This document shows, piece after piece, positions 1 to 6,744 of a stretch of DNA of 33,819 nucleotides; positions within the stretch are counted from its first letter, which is position 1, and every line of letters begins with the position of its first letter. The translations under genes were made by a program, and so were the position numbers. The notes below the pieces were generated by a model. That model made no database searches. It saw only the letters and a program-made list of their open reading frames with translations, and was not told the origin of the DNA. This stretch comes from Flavobacteriia bacterium (GTDB lineage Bacteria; Bacteroidota; Bacteroidia; Flavobacteriales; Flavobacteriaceae), in NCBI GenBank assembly GCA_004293045.1, contig RDXY01000018.1:1-33819 (forward strand), written 5' to 3'.

Positions 1-1
1 A

Positions 2-841
2 GTAAAGAAATTAGGTATCAAAGTTTTTACCTCACAAAGTGTACAATCTTTATATTTCAATAAGGACGAACAATGGAAAATGGAAACCCAACACGATGTT
101 TTTGTTGCAGATAAAATTGTAGTTGCCACTGGAAGCAATCCTAAAATTTGGGAAATGATGCATCAAATGGGGCATCAAATTGTCGAACCCGTTCCTTCCT
201 TATTTACATTCAATATTACAGATAAAAGAATTAAAGATTTAATGGGACTTTCGGCGCAAGCCAGCATTAAAATAAAAAACTCAAAATTAGCATCTTCGGG
301 GCCATTATTAATTACACATTGGGGACTTTCAGGGCCCGGAATTTTAAGACTTTCTGCTTGGGGTGCTAGAGAATTATCTGACAAAAAATATTGTTTTGCC
401 CTGCTTGTAAATTGGTTAGATGAGGTGTCTTTTGAGGAAGCCATCGAACAATTAAAAGAAATTAAAGAAGAAAACAATAAAAAACTAATTGGCAAATTTT
501 GTCCGTTTGATTTTCCAAAACGATTGTGGGAAAATATCGTAACCGCTTCAGATATTGCTTTAGATTATAAATGGGCTGAGGTAACCAATAAGCAAATAAA
601 TAGCCTGGCCAATCAGTTAACCCAAGCTGAATTTCAGGTTAACGGGAAAAGCACATTTAAAGAAGAATTTGTAACCGCTGGCGGCATCGATTTAAAAGAA
701 ATTAATTTTAAAACCATGCAAAGCAAAATTTTACCAAACGTTTATTTTGCTGGCGAAGTGGTAAATATTGATGCCATAACGGGTGGCTTCAATTTTCAAA
801 ATGCTTGGACAAGCGGTTTTATAGTTGCCGAGAATATTTAA
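2..841 (+). CDS. NAD(P)/FAD-dependent oxidoreductase, HI0933 (YhiN/BaiN) family, 5' end missing
   Basis: The reading frame is open from the first bases, so the true start and the N-terminal FAD-binding Rossmann motif lie outside the window; 279 codons are seen. The visible part has the HI0933-family layout: a VVATGS strand that closes the first FAD domain, an inserted middle domain, and a C-terminal FAD-contacting block with YFAGEVVNIDAITGGFNFQ followed by AWTSGF. Family members are flavoproteins of mostly unknown substrate. The stop codon overlaps the stop of the convergent TspO gene by four bases. The internal ATG at 80 is not a start, because the frame upstream of it reads as good family sequence. 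Family assignment is firm; the substrate is not known. Confidence 0.88.
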   Translation, partial: VKKLGIKVFTSQSVQSLYFNKDEQWKMETQHDVFVADKIVVATGSNPKIWEMMHQMGHQIVEPVPSLFTFNITDKRIKDLMGLSAQASIKIKNSKLASSGPLLITHWGLSGPGILRLSAWGARELSDKKYCFALLVNWLDEVSFEEAIEQLKEIKEENNKKLIGKFCPFDFPKRLWENIVTASDIALDYKWAEVTNKQINSLANQLTQAEFQVNGKSTFKEEFVTAGGIDLKEINFKTMQSKILPNVYFAGEVVNIDAITGGFNFQNAWTSGFIVAENI

Positions 842-1311
842 TTTAAATAAAAAATACTTAACGTTAAAAGCGAGGCAAAACTAACCCAAGCAATGTAGGG
901 TATAAATAATTTTGATGCTACGGGATGAATGGGTTTAAAAATTTTGTAACATTCAATTAAAACTAACAATAATAAAATCACTTCTATGGAAGCTAATAGT
1001 AGATTTTGCAACCCAAAAAATAGGTAAGACCATAACGCATTTAATCCCAATTGAAAAATAAAATATTGCAAGGCTACTTTAACTTCTTTAGGTTTATTTT
1101 CAATCTCATTCCAAACTAATCCTGCAGCAATTCCCATAAAAATATATAACAAAGTCCAAACAGGTGCGAAAACCCAATTTGGAGGATTAAATACTGGTTT
1201 TACAAGAGTAGGATACCAAGTGGTTATTGACGATTGCGTAATTTTTCCTGAGAAAAAACCAACAGTCAAACAAATAATTATGCAATACGATATTCTTAAA
1301 TACTTTTTCAT
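838..1311 (-). CDS. TspO/MBR family membrane protein
   Basis: A 157-residue protein with five predicted membrane helices. The family signatures are clear: WYPTLVKPVFNPPNWVFAPV early in the protein, then WTLLYIFMGIA, QLGLNALWSYLFFG in the middle and PYIAWVSFASLL at the end. TspO proteins bind tetrapyrroles and other hydrophobic ligands; in Bacteroidota the physiological role is unclear. I chose the ATG at 1311 rather than a TTG at 1329, because the TTG lies inside a TATATTTG -7 promoter box (1327-1334) and so would not be in the mRNA. The gene is convergent with the flavoprotein gene (four-base overlap of stops) and divergent from the mevalonate operon. Proximity to isoprenoid genes may be chance. 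Confidence 0.9.
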   Translation of the reverse strand: MKKYLRISYCIIICLTVGFFSGKITQSSITTWYPTLVKPVFNPPNWVFAPVWTLLYIFMGIAAGLVWNEIENKPKEVKVALQYFIFQLGLNALWSYLFFGLQNLLLASIEVILLLLVLIECYKIFKPIHPVASKLFIPYIAWVSFASLLTLSIFYLN

Positions 1312-1326
1312 TTTGATAATTTTATT

Positions 1327-1358
1327 CAAATATATTTAAAACTTCTGACATCGGACAA
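1327..1358 (-). promoter_or_regulatory. Promoter of the TspO gene
   Basis: Read on the minus strand, TTG (1356-1358) is followed after 21 nt by TATATTTG (1327-1334), matching the Bacteroidota TTG-N(17-23)-TAnnTTTG pattern. Transcription would start near 1320, leaving a leader of about ten bases before the ATG at 1311. Confidence 0.6.
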
Positions 1359-1379
1359 CTAAGTTTTAACTTCCTTTTC

Positions 1380-1387
1380 TATCTTTG
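1380..1387 (+). promoter_or_regulatory. -7 box of the mevalonate operon promoter
   Basis: TATCTTTG lies 14 nt before the mvaD ATG and fits the TAnnTTTG consensus. I see no good TTG at the -33 position, so it may be weak or activator-dependent. Confidence 0.5.
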
Positions 1388-1401
1388 TAAAAAATAATTT
1401 T

Positions 1402-2493
1402 ATGTATTCTGATTTAGACTTCATTATTTCAAATTATAATTCAATTGAAGCGGCATCTTTTTCGTGGAGTGCGCCAAGTAATATTGCTTTGGTGAAATAT
1501 TGGGGTAAAAAAGAAGTCGGGGATCAAATTCCTGCTAATCCATCCATTAGTTTTACACTGAAAAATTGCAAAACCATTACATCGGTTACCATTTCTTCTA
1601 AAGTTGAAAAGGATAATTTTTCATTCGATTTGTTATTTGAAGGAAAGCCAAAAGAAGATTTTAAACCTAAAATTCAAAAGTTCTTCGAAAGAATTTATAA
1701 ATATTGCCCATATTTAAAAGAGTATCATTTTACCATTGATACTCAAAATACCTTTCCGCATAGTTCAGGAATAGCGTCTTCTGCTTCAGGAATGGCAGCA
1801 CTTGCCATGAATATTATGAGTTTAGAAAAAGCATTAAAACCTGAAATTTCCGAAGATTATTTTTATGCAAAAGCTTCTTTTTTAGCCCGATTAGGTTCAG
1901 GAAGTGCTTGCAGAAGTATAATTGGCAAAGTAGTTGGGTGGGGAAAAAACGAAACCATAAAAAACAGCTCCGACTTATTTGGGGTAATATTTGAAAATAT
2001 ACATCCGAATTTTCATAATTTTCAAGATACGATTTTGTTAGTTGATAAAGGCGAAAAACAAGTTTCGAGTACCGTTGGGCATAATTTAATGCACAACCAT
2101 CCATTTGCCGAACAACGTTTTCACCAAGCGCATCATAATATTGCTAAAATTGTTTCGTTATTAGAAATAGGAAATGTAACTGATTTTATGAGTTTGGTAG
2201 AAAGCGAAGCGTTAACATTACACGCTATGATGATGACGTCGATGCCTTATTTTATTTTAATGAAACCCAATACATTAGAAATTATTAATAAAATTTGGAA
2301 GTTTAGAAGCGATACACAAACTCCAGTATGTTTTACGTTAGATGCAGGTGCCAATGTGCACGTTTTGTATCCTGAGCATGTAAAAGAAAAAGTATTGCAA
2401 TTTATTCAGGACGAATTAGTTGGCTATTGTCAAAATGGTCAGTATATTTGCGATGAAATTGGAAATGGGAGTCAATTGATAGTTAATAATTAA
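1402..2493 (+). CDS. mvaD: Diphosphomevalonate decarboxylase
   Basis: A 363-residue GHMP-superfamily enzyme that makes isopentenyl diphosphate by ATP-dependent decarboxylation of mevalonate 5-diphosphate, in the cytoplasm. Seen: the N-terminal APSNIALVKYWGK block typical of this decarboxylase, the GHMP ATP-binding loop PHSSGIASSASG (about residues 119-130), and FTLDAGANVH near residue 314 with the catalytic Asp of the DAG motif. It is the first gene of an isoprenoid operon with a mevalonate kinase and a UbiA prenyltransferase. The last seven residues (SQLIVNN) and the stop codon are written mostly by the left inverted repeat of a small inserted element, so the native C-terminus was probably different. 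Confidence 0.95.
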   Translation: MYSDLDFIISNYNSIEAASFSWSAPSNIALVKYWGKKEVGDQIPANPSISFTLKNCKTITSVTISSKVEKDNFSFDLLFEGKPKEDFKPKIQKFFERIYKYCPYLKEYHFTIDTQNTFPHSSGIASSASGMAALAMNIMSLEKALKPEISEDYFYAKASFLARLGSGSACRSIIGKVVGWGKNETIKNSSDLFGVIFENIHPNFHNFQDTILLVDKGEKQVSSTVGHNLMHNHPFAEQRFHQAHHNIAKIVSLLEIGNVTDFMSLVESEALTLHAMMMTSMPYFILMKPNTLEIINKIWKFRSDTQTPVCFTLDAGANVHVLYPEHVKEKVLQFIQDELVGYCQNGQYICDEIGNGSQLIVNN

Positions 2494-2503
2494 CAATTGA
2501 TAA
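2473..2503 (+). repeat. Left inverted-repeat arm of the four-helix-bundle cassette
   Basis: It contains CAATTGATA twice (2473-2481 and 2494-2502), 21 nt apart, separated by an AT-rich 12-nt spacer. It overlaps the last codons and stop of mvaD, and its final base is the A of the ATG of the four-helix-bundle gene. Confidence 0.8.
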
Positions 2504-2883
2504 TGGAAAAGCGAAATGTAATAAAAGAAAAATCTTTCGAATTTGCAAAGGAAATTGTGTATCTTTACAAAAATCTAGCAGATAAAAAAGAGTTTGTATT
2601 ATCAAGACAAGTATTAAAATCTGGAACATCAATAGGTGCTAATATTCGGGAAGCAGAACACGCTCAAAGTAAAGCAGATTTTATAAACAAACTTTCAATT
2701 TCATTAAAAGAAGCAAATGAAACAGAATATTGGTTAGATTTGCTTTATGAAACAAATTACTTAAGTGATGAGTTGTTTCAGAATTTAAAAAATAAAAATA
2801 TTGAATTATTAAAATTACTCATAAGTATAATTAATACTTCAAAGAAACAATAGTTATCAATTGTTAATTATTAATTGTCAATT
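2474..2883 (+). mobile_element. Inverted-repeat-flanked cassette carrying a four-helix-bundle gene (intervening-sequence-like)
   Basis: A 410-bp unit between mvaD and the mevalonate kinase gene. Its ends are a 30-nt inverted repeat (2474-2503 and 2854-2883): the inner 21 positions are perfectly complementary, and the two non-identical positions further out would form G-U pairs, so the whole arm pairs in RNA. The only gene inside fills the space between the arms. No transposase is present and no target duplication is evident. Proteins of this family are known from intervening sequences inside 23S rRNA, which also end in a paired stem; here the same design sits in an operon mRNA. Mobility is inferred, not shown. 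Confidence 0.7.
2503..2853 (+). CDS. Four helix bundle protein (23S rRNA intervening-sequence-protein family)
   Basis: A 116-residue, fully alpha-helical, charged protein without signal peptide or membrane segment. The family signature is clear: SGTSIGANIREAEHAQ (about residues 40-55), followed by a helix with SISLKEANETEYWLDLL. Relatives are encoded in intervening sequences of 23S rRNA genes and, as the Avd protein, beside diversity-generating retroelements; no reverse transcriptase or variable repeat is present here. Function is unknown, with nucleic-acid binding suggested for the family. The ATG at 2503 is chosen over a TTG at 2497 inside the repeat arm. The start lies on the end of the left arm and the stop directly touches the right arm. 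Confidence 0.9.
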   Translation: MEKRNVIKEKSFEFAKEIVYLYKNLADKKEFVLSRQVLKSGTSIGANIREAEHAQSKADFINKLSISLKEANETEYWLDLLYETNYLSDELFQNLKNKNIELLKLLISIINTSKKQ

Positions 2884-2884
2884 A
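2854..2884 (+). repeat. Right inverted-repeat arm of the four-helix-bundle cassette
   Basis: It begins at the base after the TAG stop. Units TATCAATTG (2855-2863) and TGTCAATTA (2876-2884) are again 21 nt apart. It ends seven nt before the ATG of the mevalonate kinase gene, so it forms that gene's leader. Confidence 0.8.
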
Positions 2885-2890
2885 AAAATT

Positions 2891-3829
2891 ATGAAAGGAC
2901 CACTTTTTTACTCAAAAATATTACTTTTCGGAGAATATGGAATCATTCAAGATTCTAAAGGGCTTTCTATACCATATAATTTTTATAATGGCGCATTGAA
3001 GTCAGAGGAAAACCCGACAGATGAAGCCAAAAAATCAAATCAAAGTTTAATAAAATTCGTGGCTTACTTAAAGCAATTGCAAACGGAACAACCAGATTTA
3101 GTAACGTTTAATATTGAGTTGTTACAAAACGATGTAAACAACGGTATGTATTTTGATTCTAGTATTCCACAAGGTTACGGAGTAGGAAGTAGTGGCGCTT
3201 TAGTAGCCGCTATCTATGATAAATACGCTGCGAATAAAATTACCGTATTAGAAAACTTAACCAGAGAAAAATTATTACAATTAAAAGCCATTTTTTCTAA
3301 TATGGAATCGTTTTTCCACGGAAAAAGTTCTGGTTTAGATCCATTAAATAGTTATTTAAGTTTACCAATTCTTATCAATTCAAAAGATAATATTGAAGCC
3401 GCTGGAATCCCAAGTCAATCAGCAACAGGAAAAGGTGCTGTTTTCTTGTTAGATTCAGGAATTGTTGGAGAAACGGCTCCAATGGTAAATATCTTTATGG
3501 AAAATTTAAAAGACCAAGGTTTTAGAAAAATGCTAAAATCTCAGTTTATTAAATATACCGATTCTTGTGTGGAAAACTTCTTACAAGGCGACATGAAATC
3601 GTTATTTAAAAACACAAAAGAATTATCTAAAGTAGTTTTAAGTAATTTTAAACCAATGATTCCAGAACAATTTCACCAAATTTGGCAAAACGGAATTGAA
3701 ACCAACGATTACTATTTAAAATTGTGTGGTTCTGGTGGTGGTGGCTATATTTTAGGTTTTACAGAAGATTTTGAAAAAGCTAAAAAGTCTTTAAAAGATT
3801 TTAAATTAGAAATGGTTTATCAGTTTTAA
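2891..3829 (+). CDS. mvk: Mevalonate kinase-like GHMP kinase
   Basis: A 312-residue cytoplasmic GHMP kinase. Seen: N-terminal YSKILLFGEYGII (substrate-binding start typical of mevalonate kinase), the ATP loop IPQGYGVGSSGALVAA, the GKSSGLDPLNSY segment with the catalytic-region Asp, and the C-terminal LCGSGGGGYILGF motif. It would phosphorylate mevalonate, feeding the diphosphomevalonate decarboxylase encoded upstream. A phosphomevalonate kinase role is possible, since GHMP kinases of this pathway are close relatives, but the start motif favours mevalonate kinase. The ATG at 2891 follows the right arm of the inserted cassette; an earlier TTG at 2861 lies within that arm and is rejected. The next gene follows after 92 nt. 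Confidence 0.85.
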   Translation: MKGPLFYSKILLFGEYGIIQDSKGLSIPYNFYNGALKSEENPTDEAKKSNQSLIKFVAYLKQLQTEQPDLVTFNIELLQNDVNNGMYFDSSIPQGYGVGSSGALVAAIYDKYAANKITVLENLTREKLLQLKAIFSNMESFFHGKSSGLDPLNSYLSLPILINSKDNIEAAGIPSQSATGKGAVFLLDSGIVGETAPMVNIFMENLKDQGFRKMLKSQFIKYTDSCVENFLQGDMKSLFKNTKELSKVVLSNFKPMIPEQFHQIWQNGIETNDYYLKLCGSGGGGYILGFTEDFEKAKKSLKDFKLEMVYQF

Positions 3830-3840
3830 TATAGGTTAAA

Positions 3841-3908
3841 GGTAAAGGGCAATTGGTAAAAGGGCGATAATTTTTTTCGACCAAACCCAACACCCAAACC
3901 CAACACCC
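3841..3908 (+). repeat. Short tandem duplications in the mvk-ubiA spacer
   Basis: The 92-nt spacer holds GGTAAAGGGC (3841-3850) repeated as GGTAAAAGGGC (3855-3865), then two perfect tandem copies of AAACCCAACACCC (3883-3895, 3896-3908). The C-rich pyrimidine-poor tract is unlike its surroundings. Confidence 0.75.
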
Positions 3909-3921
3909 TTCACTACAAAAA

Positions 3922-4842
3922 ATGCTAAGTCGCAACTCAAAATTAGTACTAACCAAAATCTTCAGTTTCTTTTCTGTGGTTCGTGGGTACAATGTTTTTG
4001 TAATCGCACTAGCACAATATTTATCAGCTATTTACATTTTAGCCCCAGAAAGAAGAGCATTAGATGTTGTTTTAGATGGGAGATTATTTTTATTAGTAAT
4101 GGCGTCTATTTTTGCTATTGCTTCTGGTTACATTATAAATAATTTTTACGATGTCAAAAAAGACATAATCAATCGTCCTAAAAAATCGTATTTAGACAGA
4201 TTGGTAAGTCAGAAAACACAACTTCAAGTTTATTTTACTTTGAATTTTTTTTCCGCTTTATTTGGTTTTATTGTTTCATGGCGAGCGGCTTTATTTTTTT
4301 CTGTTTATATTTTTATCATTTGGTTGTATTCGCACAAGCTCAAAAAAATACTTTTCATTGGTAATATTTCCGCTTCTTTATTAGCTGTTTTGCCCTTTTT
4401 TGGGATTTTAATGTATTTTAAAAATTTTTATCAAGTAATTTTTGCACATGCTACATTTTTATATCTAATCATATTAATTCGTGAAATGATTAAAGATTTA
4501 GAAAATATTGAAGGTGATTTATCGAATAATTATCAAACCCTACCCGTCAATTTTGGAGAAAATTTTGCTAAAAAAATCATTTCAATATTGTTATTGTGTA
4601 CCGTCGTTCCTGTATATTTTCTTATTAATGTGTTCGATGTAGGTTATATGGACATTTATTTTTACTCGAGTTACATTTTACTACTAATTTTTGTATTGAA
4701 ATTATGGAAATCGGAAGGAAAAGTAGCTTATATTAAACTTCATTTTTTACTAAAAATAATTTTATTAGCAGGCGTACTTTGTATTGTTTTAATTAAACCA
4801 GATGTGATTGAAAACGGTCAAAAATGGCTATTAATTCGATAG
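3922..4842 (+). CDS. UbiA-family prenyltransferase
   Basis: A 306-residue integral membrane enzyme with about eight or nine hydrophobic helices. The first aspartate-rich motif is NNFYDVKKD (residues 73-81, the NDxxDxxxD-type motif), followed by NRP; the second is EMIKDLENIEGD near residues 190-201. UbiA enzymes move a prenyl chain from a polyprenyl diphosphate to an acceptor in the membrane. Relatives in Flavobacteria are often called geranylgeranylglycerol-phosphate geranylgeranyltransferase, but the acceptor here cannot be read from sequence. Location directly after two mevalonate-pathway genes, same strand and without an obvious promoter between, supports use of isoprenoid made by this operon. 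Confidence 0.88.
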   Translation: MLSRNSKLVLTKIFSFFSVVRGYNVFVIALAQYLSAIYILAPERRALDVVLDGRLFLLVMASIFAIASGYIINNFYDVKKDIINRPKKSYLDRLVSQKTQLQVYFTLNFFSALFGFIVSWRAALFFSVYIFIIWLYSHKLKKILFIGNISASLLAVLPFFGILMYFKNFYQVIFAHATFLYLIILIREMIKDLENIEGDLSNNYQTLPVNFGENFAKKIISILLLCTVVPVYFLINVFDVGYMDIYFYSSYILLLIFVLKLWKSEGKVAYIKLHFLLKIILLAGVLCIVLIKPDVIENGQKWLLIR

Positions 4843-4888
4843 TGTTCGGCTTCACACTTCCAATTTCATAGTTCTCACTTAAATTGAC

Positions 4889-4896
4889 TATCTTTG
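4889..4896 (+). promoter_or_regulatory. -7 box before the pseudouridine synthase gene
   Basis: TATCTTTG lies 15 nt before the ATG at 4912, identical to the box before mvaD. It suggests that the pseudouridine synthase is transcribed separately from the isoprenoid operon. Confidence 0.5.
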
Positions 4897-4911
4897 CAAA
4901 AAAATAAAAGC

Positions 4912-5787
4912 ATGAGAAAATCGTCAGGAGCCAAAAGAAGCGGTAAAGTTTCGGAAAGTAAAAAACCAGATTTTAAGAAAAACGAATCAGGAAAATCTTT
5001 TTCTTCAGAAAACAAACCTGCTCCAAAGTTCAGTAGAACAGACAAGCCAAAACCACAAGTGGTTAAAATAAAATCTGATAAAGAGGAAATCAGATTAAAT
5101 AAATATGTAGCCAATTCAGGAGTTTGTAGTCGAAGAGATGCCGACATTTATATTCAAAGCGGAAACGTAAAAGTAAATGGGGAAGTGGTTACAGAAATGG
5201 GACATAAAGTAAAGCTAACCGATGTGGTTAATTTTGATGGTGTGAATATTACACCAGAGAAAAAAGAATACATTCTTTTAAACAAACCTAAGAATTTTTC
5301 AACTGAGAAAAATGACCAAGGTGCCAACAACGTGTTGCAATTAATCAAATCTCCTTCAAATGTTCGATTAGAACCAGTTGGAAGAATGGATAAAACTACA
5401 ACAGGATTGTTATTGTTTACAAATGATCCAGATATGGTTAGGAAATTCACTACACCCAATCAACGATCTTCTAAAATTTATCAAGTTTCTTTAGATAAAA
5501 ATTTAAAATACGAAGATTTAGAAAAAATTCAAAGCGGAATTACTATTGAAGGACATAAAGTATATGTGGAAGAAGTTTCTTATATCGATGGAGAAGCTAA
5601 AAGTGAAATTGGTGTAAAAATGAAAACATCAAATGTTAAAGTGGTTCGAAATATTTTTGAACATTTAAAATATAATGTTATAAAATTAGATCGCGTTGTG
5701 TTTGCGGGATTAACTAAAAAGAATTTACCAAGAGGAAATTGGAGAGTGTTAACCGAGCAAGAAGTAGTCAATTTAAAAAATAACTAA
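4912..5787 (+). CDS. rRNA pseudouridine synthase, RsuA/RluB family
   Basis: A 291-residue enzyme that isomerises uridine to pseudouridine in rRNA. About 55 N-terminal residues are low-complexity and rich in Lys, Ser and Pro, probably a flexible RNA-binding tail. An S4 domain follows (about 60-105: IRLNKYVANSGVCSRRDAD and GNVKVNGEVV), then the catalytic domain with GRMDKTTTGLLLFTND, whose Asp at 160 is the expected nucleophile. The family is RsuA/RluB/RluE/RluF; which rRNA position is modified cannot be decided here, although RluB-type is the usual call in Bacteroidota. The ATG at 4912 is preferred over a TTG at 4894 that overlaps the -7 box. The gene ends at a hairpin terminator. Confidence 0.9.
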   Translation: MRKSSGAKRSGKVSESKKPDFKKNESGKSFSSENKPAPKFSRTDKPKPQVVKIKSDKEEIRLNKYVANSGVCSRRDADIYIQSGNVKVNGEVVTEMGHKVKLTDVVNFDGVNITPEKKEYILLNKPKNFSTEKNDQGANNVLQLIKSPSNVRLEPVGRMDKTTTGLLLFTNDPDMVRKFTTPNQRSSKIYQVSLDKNLKYEDLEKIQSGITIEGHKVYVEEVSYIDGEAKSEIGVKMKTSNVKVVRNIFEHLKYNVIKLDRVVFAGLTKKNLPRGNWRVLTEQEVVNLKNN

Positions 5788-5818
5788 AAAAATACGTCTT
5801 TTATTTGTCGTATTTTTT
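5787..5818 (+). terminator. Rho-independent terminator after the pseudouridine synthase
   Basis: A ten-base-pair stem (AAAAAATACG at 5787-5796 with CGTATTTTTT at 5809-5818) and a 12-nt loop, ending in a T run. It begins on the last base of the stop codon. Confidence 0.75.
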
Positions 5819-5852
5819 AATACAAATACCAATCAGATTAAAAAATAAAATA

Positions 5853-5860
5853 TATATTTG
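5853..5860 (+). promoter_or_regulatory. -7 box before the DUF6252-like lipoprotein gene
   Basis: TATATTTG, a full TAnnTTTG match, lies 25 nt before the ATG at 5886. No TTG with the right spacing is seen upstream. Confidence 0.5.
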
Positions 5861-5885
5861 TAATCCATATTTAATAAATGTATTA

Positions 5886-6578
5886 ATGAAAAAAATAGTT
5901 CAACTACTTGCCCTTGTTTTAGTAATGGCGTCTTGTGAAAATGATATTAAAACTAATTTGCCTGCATTTTTAGGTGAAAAAGATAATATTTCATGGCGTG
6001 CTTCAGATACAAAAGTAACCGTAAATACTAATGGCACCATTACAATAAATGCATATAAGAATAATGAGTTAGTTACTTTAACAGTTCCAAATTCAGTTGG
6101 AATTCATTATCTAGGAACCGCTAATCAAGGGATAAATGCTACGTATTCCTATAGCAATCAGCAATCATTATTATACTATGAAACCGCATTAATTGAAGGG
6201 CCTGTTTTTAAATTACAAGGCGTAACAAATCCTGGTACTGGATATGCAGCTTTAAACGGAAACAATGTAACTACTACTGGAGGTTCAGGAAATGGATTAA
6301 CCTTAAAAATCCAAACCAATAGTTCTGGGGCAGTAACAGACGCAACAATTGTTAGTAGAGGAGTAGGTTATGAACCAGGAGATGTAATTACTGTAAATGG
6401 CGGAAATGCAAACGCAACAGTTACTGTTTTAAATGTTTCAAAAAGTAATGGAGAAGTTGAAATTGAAAAAATTGAAGGAAATCTATATTCAGGAACATTC
6501 AAATTTAATGTGATTGATGAACAAGGAACAGTTGTAAATTTTAATAAAGGAATTTTTTATAAAGTACCGATTTTATAA
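5886..6578 (+). CDS. DUF6252-like lipoprotein with an inserted GTGY/GVGY repeat domain
   Basis: A 230-residue exported lipoprotein: the N-terminus is a short hydrophobic helix ending at a lipobox (VMASC), with the Cys as lipid anchor. The body begins with LPAFLGEKDNISWRASD and ends with LYSGTFKFNVIDEQGTVVNFNKGIFYKVPIL, which fits DUF6252 proteins of Flavobacteria. Between these, residues about 113-185 hold a Gly/Thr/Asn-rich section with paired NPGTGY and RGVGYEPGDVITVNGG motifs, like repeats found in phage structural proteins. Function unknown. The ATG at 5886 is chosen because it begins the signal peptide; the open frame extends further upstream but crosses the -7 box. It has its own promoter box and a strong terminator, so it is probably monocistronic. 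Confidence 0.75.
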   Translation: MKKIVQLLALVLVMASCENDIKTNLPAFLGEKDNISWRASDTKVTVNTNGTITINAYKNNELVTLTVPNSVGIHYLGTANQGINATYSYSNQQSLLYYETALIEGPVFKLQGVTNPGTGYAALNGNNVTTTGGSGNGLTLKIQTNSSGAVTDATIVSRGVGYEPGDVITVNGGNANATVTVLNVSKSNGEVEIEKIEGNLYSGTFKFNVIDEQGTVVNFNKGIFYKVPIL

Positions 6579-6601
6579 AATTTTAAACATATATTACTAA
6601 C

Positions 6602-6628
6602 AACCACTTCATTTAGGAGTGGTTTTTT
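6602..6628 (+). terminator. Terminator after the DUF6252-like gene
   Basis: Seven-base-pair stem AACCACT (6602-6608) with AGTGGTT (6618-6624), nine-nt loop, T run to 6628. Confidence 0.85.
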
Positions 6629-6648
6629 GTTTTTGTTAATAACTAAAA

Positions 6649-6679
6649 TTGCCTTAAAAAAAGATAAATTGTATTTTTG
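6649..6679 (+). promoter_or_regulatory. dnaE promoter
   Basis: TTG (6649-6651), 20 nt, then TATTTTTG (6672-6679), matching the Bacteroidota promoter pattern. The leader before the ATG at 6745 would be about 60 nt. Confidence 0.6.
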
Positions 6680-6744
6680 AAATCATAACAAATTTTAGTA
6701 ATTATTTGGCTATTTTCTAATTACTATTCACTAATTACAAATAA

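Noticed and set aside
2497..2502. Upstream TTG start for the four-helix-bundle gene, and likewise TTG at 2861 for mvk and at 19765 for the cyclase gene
   Set aside because: All three lie inside inverted-repeat arms and add residues unlike the families; ATG codons just after the arms give normal N-termini.
2503..2853. Avd-type protein of a diversity-generating retroelement
   Set aside because: No reverse transcriptase, template repeat or variable repeat is seen nearby; only the four-helix-bundle family is shared.
2474..2883. Ordinary DNA transposon or MITE
   Set aside because: No transposase is present and flanking bases show no clear direct duplication at either cassette; mechanism is left open.
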